DNA of 64,000 bases from Clostridia bacterium (lineage in GTDB: Bacteria; Bacillota; Clostridia; Christensenellales; Borkfalkiaceae). The translations under genes and the position numbers were made by a program. The stretch is taken from contig JAFWBP010000001.1 of assembly GCA_017507045.1 (NCBI GenBank), forward strand, positions 24,728-88,727, read 5' to 3'. The notes beneath the pieces are model-generated. The model ran no database searches. It had not been told where the DNA came from and was given only the letters and a program-made list of their open reading frames with translations. Positions 1 to 7,325 of the stretch are shown here, in pieces; the first letter of the stretch is position 1, and every line of letters starts with the position of its first letter.

Positions 1-851
1 TTTCTGCTTTTTTATGCTTGGAACTTTTTTCATTTGATGAATAATCATAGTTCCCTAAAATCAAAAAGTTTGTGTCTTTCGTAACATTATCTTGACAAAA
101 ACCACCCAAATCTGCAACTATTTGCATTGCTTGTTTTCTTATTATTTGTAAAGCACCTGTAAATACGCAATTCTTTTTGTAAAACAAATGGTTTTCATCA
201 AATGCTATATTATCAGTTGTTATGTTCCTTGCTTTTAATTTTTCACTCTTTTTAGGGGCAAATAATTCTTGTAATTCAATTTTATTATTTACTAAATATC
301 TTTTTATTTCTTCATAAACATTTTGTGTAATTTGACAATCTTGCAAAGCCCTATGATGACCAACAGTATCAATATTTAAAAAGGCACTAACTGTATCTAA
401 TTTATGATTATCTAAAGAAGTAAATAATCTTCTTGAAAGCCTTAATGTGTCAATAAAATCATTGAAAAACGGCTTGTTTAAAACTTGCATGGAGTTATCA
501 TATATAAAATTTATATCAAAATGCACATTGTGTCCTATAATAGTCATATCTGAAACAAATTCCATAAACTCTGGAAGAACTTTATCTATGCTTGGGGAAT
601 CTCTAAGCATATCGTTAGTAATTCCTGTTAATTGAACTATAAAATCAGAAACGGGTTTTGATGGCTTAACTAATTTAGAAAAATTTGCGACACATTCTCC
701 ATTTATTACTTTAATAGCTCCTATTTCAATAATTTCATCAAAGAATGGGTCTAACCCTGTTGTTTCAATATCTAAAACAACATAGTCATTCAATGTATTG
801 ATTAACGACTTACCCTTAAATTGCCTACCACAATTATAAATTGTTATCATT
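1..851 (-). CDS. DnaQ-family 3'-5' exonuclease with BRCT domain (3' end cut by window)
   Basis: Translating the minus strand from the ATG at 849-851 gives an open frame of 283 codons that runs off the left edge, so the C-terminus is missing. The N-terminal ~200 residues show all three exonuclease motifs of the DEDDh type: DIETTGLDP (D27, E29), GHNVHFDINF, and HHRALQDC. After a linker, about residue 225 onward reads as a BRCT domain (GALQIIRKQAMQIVADLGG, then TKDTNFLILGN). This arrangement is known for bacterial DNA polymerase III epsilon-like exonucleases used in DNA repair; a proofreading role is not implied. The base composition is far more AT-rich than the neighbours from ileS onward, which suggests transfer. 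A promoter lies directly upstream and an AAAGGT SD precedes the start. The domain calls are secure; the biological role is inferred. Confidence 0.85.
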
Positions 852-882
852 GTTTTACCTTTGTAAAAATTTTGGTAAGGTA

Positions 883-911
883 ATTATAGCATAATTTTAG
901 AAATTTTTCAA
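883..911 (-). promoter_or_regulatory. Promoter of the exonuclease-BRCT gene
   Basis: On the minus strand TTGAAA (906-911) and TATAAT (883-888) are separated by 17 bp and lie about 30 nt upstream of the ATG. Confidence 0.75.
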
Positions 912-1012
912 TCCCTTATGGTATGCGTAAGCTAATAAAATGAACGAAATTTTATTTTTACACACAAAATAACATAGTCACCCAAATTCCCTGTTTGGTT
1001 GTAGGACGTGTG

Positions 1013-1124
1013 CTTGTCTTAAACAAGTGAGTAAAAATAAGTGGAAAAGTTGTACCTCTTTTTCCCCCAAAAGTCACGGTAATTATACTTAGGTGGAATG
1101 GGGCGTGCGCTTGTATTATACAAG
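1013..1124. repeat. Two similar short dyads in a gene-free stretch
   Basis: The 852-1144 stretch has no credible gene beyond the exonuclease promoter. It contains two related inverted repeats, CTTGT-N5-ACAAG at 1013-1027 and again at 1110-1124, both preceded by a GTGYGC-like sequence. They could be operator half-sites or remnants of a small repeat. I see no other function. Confidence 0.4.
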
Positions 1125-1144
1125 TCGGCTCCGCTTGAAAGAGC

Positions 1145-1183
1145 AAAAATCGAACCCCTCTCAAAAAGTGAGAGGGGTTCGAT
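1145..1183 (-). terminator. Rho-independent terminator of the tRNA-Glu unit
   Basis: Near-perfect 14-bp inverted repeat (1149-1162 with 1170-1183) with a 7-nt loop. Read on the minus strand it is followed by a T run (complement of 1145-1149). It lies 13 nt beyond the tRNA 3' end. Confidence 0.85.
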
Positions 1184-1195
1184 TTAGGTTTTTGT

Positions 1196-1270
1196 TGGTG
1201 ACCTTGCCGGGAATCGAACCCGGGATTGCGCCGTGAGAGGGCGCCGTCTTAACCGCTTGACCACAAGGCC
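1196..1270 (-). tRNA. tRNA-Glu (anticodon CUC)
   Basis: A complete cloverleaf on the minus strand. The acceptor GGCCTTG pairs with CAAGGTC (one G-U). The D arm has a 3-bp GTC/GAC stem. The anticodon stem GCGCC/GGCGC carries loop CTCTCAC, giving anticodon CUC. The T arm is CCGGG-TTCGATT-CCCGG. The 3' CCA is encoded at 1196-1198. The sequence closely follows Bacillota tRNA-Glu. It is co-transcribed from the promoter at 1449-1477, behind the interrupted copy. Confidence 0.95.
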
Positions 1271-1286
1271 ATATTCAATTGCAATT

Positions 1287-1428
1287 CCCTCTTGCCGGGA
1301 ATACTTCGTCGCTTAAGCTCCTCGTGAGCCGAAACGAGCATAAACGCATTCGTTAATCTCGCGCTCGGCTATCGAACCCGGGATTGCGCCTTGAGAGGGC
1401 GCCGTCTTAACCGCTTGACCACAAGGCC
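1287..1428 (-). pseudogene. Interrupted tRNA-Glu copy with ~70-nt insert in the T-loop
   Basis: From 1428 down to 1372 the minus strand repeats the intact tRNA-Glu almost base for base: acceptor 5' strand, D arm, anticodon arm with CUC, variable loop, 5' T-stem and TTCGA. It then diverges for about 70 nt and resumes with TTCCCGGCAAG (1301-1291), matching the 3' T-stem and inner acceptor strand. The outer acceptor strand (AGG where GTC is needed) does not pair and no CCA follows. It is therefore unlikely to be a working tRNA unless the insert is removed and the end repaired. It lies directly behind a consensus promoter and upstream of the intact copy. Confidence 0.8.
1302..1371 (-). other. Structured ~70-nt insertion inside the tRNA-Glu copy
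   Basis: On the minus strand AGCCGA/TCGGCT and CGAG/CTCG can form a long hairpin capped by TTAACG-AATG-CGTTTA. This leaves a 3' tail containing GAGCTTAAGC. No second copy is seen in this window. It is too short for a group I intron; a small mobile palindromic repeat is the simplest explanation. Confidence 0.6.
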
Positions 1429-1448
1429 GCAATGAAGTTTACCTGCTG

Positions 1449-1477
1449 ATTATACCATATTCTCACGAGTCTTGCAA
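1449..1477 (-). promoter_or_regulatory. Promoter of the tRNA-Glu unit
   Basis: Minus strand TTGCAA (1472-1477), 17-bp spacer, TATAAT (1449-1454). The predicted start near 1442 is about 14 nt before the first tRNA copy. Confidence 0.8.
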
Positions 1478-1517
1478 CAATTTTTGCGCGTAATCAGCAA
1501 AAAATTTTCGGAGAAAT

Positions 1518-1703
1518 AAAAAAGACATCCGCCTGTGCCGCACTTCGAAAAAGGGTTAACCCGCTCTATGCAGGTGGGTGCGCCGCAGAGGGACATCGGA
1601 CTTTCCGTATTCCGGTACAGACCTTGCCTAGTCCGCCTGACGCTCGCTCCCGTAGTTACTTTGTGGATTACGTATTTCACGAACTCCGTACACTGCAGGT
1701 GTC
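1518..1703 (-). ncRNA. ssrS: 6S RNA-like small RNA (probable ssrS)
   Basis: A ~186-nt transcript is predicted from a near-consensus promoter to a T-rich end (complement of the A run at 1518-1523). Its 5' and 3' ends pair (GACA-CCTGC with GCGG-A-TGTC, continuing imperfectly). The middle folds as a long interrupted hairpin ending in CGGACT/AGTCCG and TCTGTA/TACGGA. No open frame fits. Size, single rod-like fold with bulges, strong sigma-A promoter and terminator match 6S RNA, which binds RNA polymerase holoenzyme and mimics an open promoter. Primary sequence of 6S RNA is poorly conserved, so the assignment rests on architecture; another abundant regulatory RNA is possible. Confidence 0.6.
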
Positions 1704-1709
1704 GATTTT

Positions 1710-1738
1710 ATTATAGCAGAAACGCCCTCAAATAGCAA
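1710..1738 (-). promoter_or_regulatory. Promoter of the 6S-like RNA
   Basis: Minus strand TTGCTA (1733-1738), 17-bp spacer, TATAAT (1710-1715). Predicted start about 1703. Confidence 0.8.
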
Positions 1739-1829
1739 GGAAACGGGAGAGATTTTCTACGGGAATTTTTGGTATAAAAAAGCAGTTGCAATGGGGCAAC
1801 AGAGATTTTCACGAATTTCGAAAATTATC

Positions 1830-1857
1830 TTGCAAAATGAAAGAATCAGTGTATAAT
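1830..1857 (+). promoter_or_regulatory. Promoter abutting the HMA gene
   Basis: TTGCAA (1830-1835), 16-bp spacer, TATAAT (1852-1857). The -10 box ends only 6 nt before the ATG at 1864. Confidence 0.65.
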
Positions 1858-1863
1858 AGAATT

Positions 1864-2088
1864 ATGAAAAGAGTAATCGAGGTGAAAGACCTCTGCTGCA
1901 AAAGATGCGCTGAACGCGCAGAAAAAAAGCTGCGGCTTTTGGAGGGCGTAACGGGCGCTAAGGCGAACTTCAAGAAGGGCATCATCTTTGTTGAAACGAG
2001 CCTGCCGGATGCCGACCTCAAGGCATGCCTAGAGCTTGCAGGGTTTCCCGTTGTGGAAATTCGCGAGCGGAAGGGGATATTCGGGTAA
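1864..2088 (+). CDS. Small heavy-metal-associated (HMA) domain protein
   Basis: This is a 74-residue cytosolic protein with a single HMA-like fold. It starts MKRVIEVKDLCCKRCAERAE, with cysteines at the position where HMA domains carry CxxC (here CCxxC), and has the expected beta-alpha-beta-beta-alpha-beta length. Such proteins bind or hand over Cu(I) or similar ions, but no metal transporter or chaperone partner lies nearby. A longer frame opens at 1786, but the sequence before 1864 holds the promoter, so 1864 is the likely start. No SD is visible and the start falls near the predicted transcription start. The metal specificity cannot be told from sequence. Confidence 0.65.
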   Translation: MKRVIEVKDLCCKRCAERAEKKLRLLEGVTGAKANFKKGIIFVETSLPDADLKACLELAGFPVVEIRERKGIFG

Positions 2089-2213
2089 ATGCAACCTCGG
2101 GCATGGTAGTGGCAAAATACGTCTACGATGCTTGGGGAAAGCATAAAATGCTCAATCCCGATGGCAGGGAAAACACAAATAGCATCTTTTTTGGGAATAT
2201 CAATCTCCTTCGC
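2085..2213 (+). pseudogene. RHS/YD-repeat protein fragment
   Basis: In the frame overlapping the end of the HMA gene about 43 codons read as the signature of the RHS core: GMVVAKYVYDAWGKH followed by NSIFFGNINLLR. Intact RHS proteins show VxYxYDAWG and then IGNxNPFRYRGYYYD. Homology stops abruptly after FGNINLLR. There is no start, SD or upstream RHS sequence, so this is a relic of a toxin-type RHS gene. Confidence 0.65.
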
Positions 2214-2277
2214 TTAGCAATAATTCAAATTTTAATATTCAACATAAAAAATGGGCGGAGAAACGTTCGCAAAACGC

Positions 2278-2306
2278 TTTACTTTTCTTATGGAAGGGGA
2301 TATAAT
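2278..2306 (+). promoter_or_regulatory. Promoter of the ileS leader
   Basis: TTTACT (2278-2283), 17-bp spacer, TATAAT (2301-2306). It starts transcription about 335 nt before the ileS ATG, leaving room for the T-box leader. Confidence 0.7.
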
Positions 2307-2312
2307 ATACGT

Positions 2313-2600
2313 ACAAGAGGTCACGAAATTCTGCTCTTTTTGATAGGGAACAGAATTTGTGCACATACGGCGCTTACAAAGGACGCGTCCGTTCCGTAAA
2401 ACCGCTCAAAGAGAGTTCCCGTAAGGTGAGAGGGGAACAGCGGCACGGTGCGGGTATCACCTTTCAGCTTGCGAGGGGAATTGAGTAACTTCGCACGGTT
2501 TCGCGAACCGTTATCCTCGCGGCAAATGACGGTTTGTTTTGGTGGTTTTTTATGCGCGCCTGCGTTTTCCAAACGCGAGCGCGTATTTTGTTTTTAGCCA
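2313..2600 (+). promoter_or_regulatory. T-box leader of ileS (Ile specifier ATC)
   Basis: The long leader has T-box stem I features: AGAGAG (about 2408-2413) followed by the hairpin GTTCCC-GTAAGGTGAGA-GGGGAAC, then a specifier loop reading GGGTATCACC (about 2451-2460), in which ATC is an isoleucine codon. This agrees with the downstream ileS. Further hairpins follow (GCGAGG...CCTCGC with TTCGC/GCGAA inside) and a terminator at 2554-2595. In known T-boxes uncharged cognate tRNA stabilises an antiterminator through a TGGN sequence; the expected spot reads GAGTAACTTCGC instead. The specifier and stem I are convincing; the antiterminator is not resolved. Confidence 0.7.
2554..2595 (+). terminator. 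Attenuator-type terminator in the ileS leader
   Basis: The stem GCGCGCCTGCGTTT pairs with AAACGCGAGCGCG across a TCC loop (two mismatches) and is followed by TATTTTGTTTTT. It lies 52 nt before the ileS ATG. Confidence 0.75.
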
Positions 2601-2646
2601 CAGGAAGCGAACCGGTGAAAAGCGTAAAAAAGTGGAGGTATTCACG

Positions 2647-5600
2647 ATGTATAAAAAGGTAGAAACGTCGCTCGATTTCGTGGAGCGCGAGAAGGAGATC
2701 ATCGCCTTCTGGAAAAAGAACAACGTCTTTGAAAAGTCCATTGAAAAGAACGAGGGCGGCGCGGAGTTTTCCTTCTTTGATGGCCCTCCCACGGCAAACG
2801 GAAAACCGCACATTGGGCACATTTTAACGCGCGTCATGAAGGACATGGTACCCCGCTATCAAACGATGAAGGGAAAGCACGTTCTTCGCAAGGCGGGCTG
2901 GGATACACACGGCCTGCCCGTGGAGCTTGAGGTGGAAAAAGTCCTCGGCATGGATGGCAAGCAGGATATCGAAAAGTATGGCATCGAGCCGTTCATCAAG
3001 CAGTGTAAGCAATCGGTTTGGAAGTACCAGAGCGAATGGGAAAAGATGTCTGATCGCGTGGGCTACTGGGTGGATATGGATGAGCCTTACGTAACCTATC
3101 ACGATAACTACATTGAATCGGAATGGTGGGCTCTCAAGGAGATGCACAAGAAGGGCCTGCTCTACAAGGGGCACAAAATCGTGCCCTACTGCCCGCGCTG
3201 CGGCACGGCGCTTTCCTCGCACGAGGTTGCACAGGGATATAAGGACGTAAAAGAGACTTCCGCCGTTGCGCGCTTTCGGGTGATGGGAGCGGAAAATACT
3301 TATATTCTCGCCTGGACGACGACGCCCTGGACGCTCCCTTCCAACGTTGCGCTCTGCGTGAATCCGAATGAAGATTACGTGGAAATTGCGGCGGAGGACG
3401 GCGCGCATTATATCCTCGCCGAGGCGCTCGTTCCCAAATTTTTCGAAAACTACGAAGTGGTGGAAAGAAGAAAGGGGAGCGAATATGAGGGTACCATGTA
3501 CGAGCCACTCTTCGATTACGCGAAGGGAAGCTTTAAGGAAAAGGCGTGGTACATTGTTTGCGATACCTACGTTACGCTCACCGACGGTACGGGCGTAGTG
3601 CACATTGCGCCTGCATTCGGCGAGGACGACTATAAAGTGGGCAAGCGCTATCGCCTTCCCGTGGTGCAGCTCGTGAACGAGCGCGGCTGTTTCGATGCGC
3701 GCTGCCCGGAAGTGGATGGGTTGTTCGCCAAGAAGGCGGATAAGCCGCTCATGAACTTGCTTGCTGAAAAGGGATTGCTCTTCAAGAAGATTCCTTACGA
3801 GCATAGCTATCCGCACTGCTGGCGGTGCGATACGCCCCTTCTTTACTATGCGCGTGCAAGTTGGTTTGTTGAGGTTACGAAGGTAAAAGAAAGGCTGATT
3901 GCCAACAATCGCTCCGTGAATTGGATGCCCGAAAATATCAAAGAGGGGCGCATGGGGAACTTCCTTGAGAACGTGATCGATTGGGGGCTTTCGCGCGATC
4001 GTTATTGGGGCACGCCCCTGCCCGTTTGGGTATGTGAGGATTGCGGCGAGATCGAAGTGATCGGTTCGCGTGCAGAGCTTTGCGAGAAGACGGGTGCGCC
4101 CGAAACAATCGAACTGCATCGCCCTTACCTCGATGCGCTCACATGCACCTGCCCCAAGTGTAAGGGAAAAATGAAGCGCACGCCTGAGGTTATTGATTGC
4201 TGGTTTGATTCCGGGTCCATGCCGTTTGCACAATACCACTATCCCTTCGAGAACAAGGAGATCTTTGAAAAGACGTTCCCTGCCGATTTCATCTCCGAAG
4301 CAGTTGATCAAACGCGCGGCTGGTTCTACACATTGCTCGTGATTTCCACCATTCTTTTCGATCGTGCGCCCTTCAAAAATTGCATCGTTTTAGGGCACGT
4401 TAACGATAAGGACGGCGTGAAAATGTCCAAGCATAAGGGCAACGTCGTCGATCCGTGGACGGTACTTGATAAGCAGGGTGCCGATGCCGTGCGCTGGTAT
4501 TTCTATACGAACAGCGCACCGTGGATTCCTTCTCGCTTCTCTGCAGAAGCGGTTTCGGAGAGTCAGCGCAAATTCCAAGGTACGCTGTGGAATACCTACG
4601 CGTTCTTCACCCTGTACGCGGATATCGATGGCTACGATCCTTCAAAGTTTGATTTAAAAGAATGCAAGCTCACCCTCATGGATAAGTGGGTGCTCTCCAA
4701 ACTCAACACGCTCGTGAAGAACGTGGATGCTTGGCTTGCGGAATATAATATCACCGACAGTGCGCGTGCCATTCAGGAATTTTCCGATGAGCTCTCCAAC
4801 TGGTACGTGCGCAGAGGGCGCGATCGCTATTGGGGCAGTGAGATGACGGAGGATAAGGCGGCGGCATACACCACGCTCTACACCGTGCTCGTAACCCTCT
4901 CCAAGCTCGTTGCACCCTACACGCCCTTCATGGCGGAGATGATCTATCAGAATCTCGTTCCGAATTTCTTCTCCGAAGAGCCGGTATCCGTTCACCTTTG
5001 CAACTATCCCGTTGCAGACATGGGGTACGTAGATTCCGCCTTAGAGGCAGGCATGGAGGACGTGCTCAAAATTGTAGAGCTTGGCAGAAGCGCACGAAAC
5101 GGCTCCAACCTCAAGAACCGCCAACCTCTTGCCAAGATGCTCGTAGCTTCCGAACGCGAGCTTCGCCTTGCGGGCGAGCTCGAGGCGGTTGCGCTTGATG
5201 AGCTCAACGTGAAAGAGATGGTTCGCCTTGCGGGCGCGGATGATCTCGTGAGCTACAGCTTAAAGCCCCAGCTTCGTACGCTCGGCCCTAAGTACGGCAA
5301 GAAGCTCAGAGCAATCACTGAATTCTTGAATACCTGCAACGCGAAGGAAGTTGTGAATGCGGTGAAGGGCGGCGGCGCGTATAACGTTGATCTCGATGGC
5401 GAAGTGGTGCTCACGGAAGAGGATCTGCAGATCTTTACCTCGTCGGCAGAAGGCTACGCCACGGCGCAGAGCTACGGTGTAACCGTTGCGCTTGATACCG
5501 CACTCACCGAAGATCTTCTCGATGAGGGAACGGAACGCGAACTGGTTTCCAAGATCCAAACGATGAGAAAGGAAGCAGGTTTCGAAGTGACTGATCGAAT

Positions 5601-5766
5601 TGCGGTATATCATGTCGCTACAGGGCGGGCAAAAAAGATGTTAGAGCGCGCGGCCTTCGCTTCCGATGTGCTTGCAGAAAGAATTGAAGAAGGCCCGGCT
5701 GAGGGCTTTAGCAAAAAGCTCGATATCAACGGCGATGAAGCCACGCTCACCATCGTAAAGCTTTAA
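2647..5766 (+). CDS. ileS: Isoleucyl-tRNA synthetase
   Basis: This 1,039-residue cytosolic class I synthetase charges tRNA-Ile with isoleucine. The HIGH motif is at 55-58 (GKPHIGH) and KMSKH at 592-596. The CP1 editing domain lies between them. The C-terminal half holds the anticodon-binding domain, with a Zn-type cysteine pair near YCPRCGT. The length and the FFDGPPTANGKPH context match the long form of IleRS found in many Clostridia (eukaryote-like or type 2), a group in which mupirocin tolerance is known. The ATG at 2647 follows GGAGGT; an in-frame upstream extension would run through the leader terminator and is not used. It is regulated by the T-box leader and ends at a terminator shared with the convergent dipeptidase gene. 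Confidence 0.97.
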   Translation: MYKKVETSLDFVEREKEIIAFWKKNNVFEKSIEKNEGGAEFSFFDGPPTANGKPHIGHILTRVMKDMVPRYQTMKGKHVLRKAGWDTHGLPVELEVEKVLGMDGKQDIEKYGIEPFIKQCKQSVWKYQSEWEKMSDRVGYWVDMDEPYVTYHDNYIESEWWALKEMHKKGLLYKGHKIVPYCPRCGTALSSHEVAQGYKDVKETSAVARFRVMGAENTYILAWTTTPWTLPSNVALCVNPNEDYVEIAAEDGAHYILAEALVPKFFENYEVVERRKGSEYEGTMYEPLFDYAKGSFKEKAWYIVCDTYVTLTDGTGVVHIAPAFGEDDYKVGKRYRLPVVQLVNERGCFDARCPEVDGLFAKKADKPLMNLLAEKGLLFKKIPYEHSYPHCWRCDTPLLYYARASWFVEVTKVKERLIANNRSVNWMPENIKEGRMGNFLENVIDWGLSRDRYWGTPLPVWVCEDCGEIEVIGSRAELCEKTGAPETIELHRPYLDALTCTCPKCKGKMKRTPEVIDCWFDSGSMPFAQYHYPFENKEIFEKTFPADFISEAVDQTRGWFYTLLVISTILFDRAPFKNCIVLGHVNDKDGVKMSKHKGNVVDPWTVLDKQGADAVRWYFYTNSAPWIPSRFSAEAVSESQRKFQGTLWNTYAFFTLYADIDGYDPSKFDLKECKLTLMDKWVLSKLNTLVKNVDAWLAEYNITDSARAIQEFSDELSNWYVRRGRDRYWGSEMTEDKAAAYTTLYTVLVTLSKLVAPYTPFMAEMIYQNLVPNFFSEEPVSVHLCNYPVADMGYVDSALEAGMEDVLKIVELGRSARNGSNLKNRQPLAKMLVASERELRLAGELEAVALDELNVKEMVRLAGADDLVSYSLKPQLRTLGPKYGKKLRAITEFLNTCNAKEVVNAVKGGGAYNVDLDGEVVLTEEDLQIFTSSAEGYATAQSYGVTVALDTALTEDLLDEGTERELVSKIQTMRKEAGFEVTDRIAVYHVATGRAKKMLERAAFASDVLAERIEEGPAEGFSKKLDINGDEATLTIVKL

Positions 5767-5784
5767 AGGCAAACTTTTTTCTAC

Positions 5785-5827
5785 AAAAAAACCCGCCATG
5801 CGAATATTCCGCAGGGCGGGGTTTTTT
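5785..5827. terminator. Bidirectional terminator between ileS and the dipeptidase
   Basis: CCCGCC (5792-5797) pairs with GGCGGG (5815-5820), with further pairing inside (GCG/CGC). The stem is flanked by an A run (5785-5791) and a T run (5822-5827), so it can serve both convergent genes. Confidence 0.85.
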
Positions 5828-5842
5828 AATTGAATCAGTGCT

Positions 5843-7114
5843 TTAAGCGGTGAGGCGTTTAATTGCCTTTCTATAGATATTCAGCAGAAGTTCAACGCGT
5901 TCGATGGTGATGTACTCATCTGCCTGATGCACGACGGCCTCATCGCCTGCCATTTCAGGCCCAAATGCAACGCCGTGCTTAAGCGCCCGCGCATACGTTC
6001 CTCCGCCAATGGCAATCGGCTCCGCTTTCTTGCCCGTGCACTCCTCATAAACGGCAAGCATCGTTTGGATGAGCGGGCTCTTTTTATCGCACATAATGGG
6101 CTCTTGGTGGTGTAGCGTTTCATACTGTACGCCGAATTTTTTCAATACCTCGTGAACGTCGTTTGCAGACATGGTAGCCGGATATCGGATGTCGCAGGTA
6201 ATCTGCAAATCGTGCTTGCGGTATTTCACGATATTGGGCGAAATGGTGAGGTTGCCCGTTTCATCCTTTAAATTTTTAATGCCGTGCACGTCGTCGAAGA
6301 GGCAGGCAATGGCATTTCGCACAACCTCGTGCTTTTCTTCAAAGTACTTAAGAATGGGCAAAATGGCGTTCGTGCCCTGCTCCGGAGTGGAGCCGTGCGC
6401 GCTCTTGCCGCGGGCAACAATTTTCTTTTTCGAAACTTCCAGCCCCAGCGCGTTCGCTCTGGAAACGTTCATCGTGCGTGGCGTTGCTTCGCAGAGGTCG
6501 CACACCATATTCGAGCTTGAGCCGCCCTGTAAAAAGCTAAAGGGAGCCTTTTTCAAGTGGAAGTGAAGGCGTACGTGCAAAATTCCCTTCTCGGCATAGA
6601 TGACGGGGAAATCCGCATCGGGGGAGAAACCCGTTTCCGGGAGTACGGCAACCTCTTTATAATGATCGATGCACGCCCAACCCGTCTCTTCGTTACAACC
6701 TACGATGAGTTTAATCTTCTTGGAGGGGATGAAGCCCTCATCCTTAAGTGCCTTTAAGGCGTAGAGGCAGCAGATCGCAGGCCCTTTATCATCCACAGCG
6801 CCTCGCCCCCAGATCTTCCCTTCCGAAACAACGCCGCCAAAGGGGTCCTTCGTCCAACCGTTGCCGGCGGGCACTACGTCGAGGTGGCATAAAATCGCAA
6901 AGGATTCCTTTCCTTCGCCGAATTCCACATCGCCCACGTAGCCATCGTAATTATGCACAGTAAAACCCATTCCCTGTGCGAGCGCGAGAAAGTGTTGAAG
7001 GCATTCTAAGGCACCCTTACCAAAGGGAGCTTTGCGTGCTTTTTTTTGCCTCGATGAATCGAATCGAATGCTCTCCGAAATGCTTCTCACCGTGGAAGCA
7101 AGATATTCTTTCAA
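5843..7114 (-). CDS. M20-family dipeptidase, PepV/Sapep type
   Basis: This 423-residue cytosolic metallopeptidase is probably a Zn- or Mn-dependent dipeptidase. Metal and catalytic motifs are in family order: CHLDVVPAGNGW (H77, D79), GRGAVDDKGP (D109), NEETG (E142/E143), SPDADFPV, and GGGTYAR near the C-terminus. The wording GNGWTKDPFGG and SPDADFPVIYAEKG is typical of PepV/Sapep rather than of succinyl-diaminopimelate desuccinylase. The start is TTG at 7114, nine nt after GGGGGG; no ATG fits as well. It has its own consensus promoter and ends at the terminator shared with ileS. Substrate preference is inferred from the family. Confidence 0.9.
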   Translation of the reverse strand: MKEYLASTVRSISESIRFDSSRQKKARKAPFGKGALECLQHFLALAQGMGFTVHNYDGYVGDVEFGEGKESFAILCHLDVVPAGNGWTKDPFGGVVSEGKIWGRGAVDDKGPAICCLYALKALKDEGFIPSKKIKLIVGCNEETGWACIDHYKEVAVLPETGFSPDADFPVIYAEKGILHVRLHFHLKKAPFSFLQGGSSSNMVCDLCEATPRTMNVSRANALGLEVSKKKIVARGKSAHGSTPEQGTNAILPILKYFEEKHEVVRNAIACLFDDVHGIKNLKDETGNLTISPNIVKYRKHDLQITCDIRYPATMSANDVHEVLKKFGVQYETLHHQEPIMCDKKSPLIQTMLAVYEECTGKKAEPIAIGGGTYARALKHGVAFGPEMAGDEAVVHQADEYITIERVELLLNIYRKAIKRLTA

Positions 7115-7190
7115 TCTGTTTTCCCCCCGTATGTTTTTTGAAAGACGGGTTTCCCAGTGTTACCGTTTTCAGCCCAAAGGATAGATTTTT

Positions 7191-7219
7191 ATTATACCAT
7201 GAAAGGCAAAATATGTCAA
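7191..7219 (-). promoter_or_regulatory. Consensus promoter of the dipeptidase gene
   Basis: Minus strand TTGACA (7214-7219), 17-bp spacer, TATAAT (7191-7196), a perfect match. The 5' UTR is about 70 nt. Confidence 0.85.
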
Positions 7220-7325
7220 TAAAAAATTTAGTATGAAATGTAGGGAAAAAAATTATCAAACCGATCCGCATTTTCGTGCAAATTCATGGAAAATATGCTA
7301 CAATTGATGGAAAGAGGTTGGTAAA

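Noticed and set aside
1518..1703. tmRNA or SRP RNA as identity of the small RNA
   Set aside because: No tRNA-like ends or tag frame for tmRNA, and no GGAA-capped domain IV signature for SRP RNA.
2321..2820. Minus-strand frames over the ileS leader
   Set aside because: They overlap the T-box leader and ileS start, with no signals of their own.
2824..4311. A 495-codon open frame on the minus strand opposite ileS
   Set aside because: Shadow of ileS codon bias; no SD, promoter or homology.
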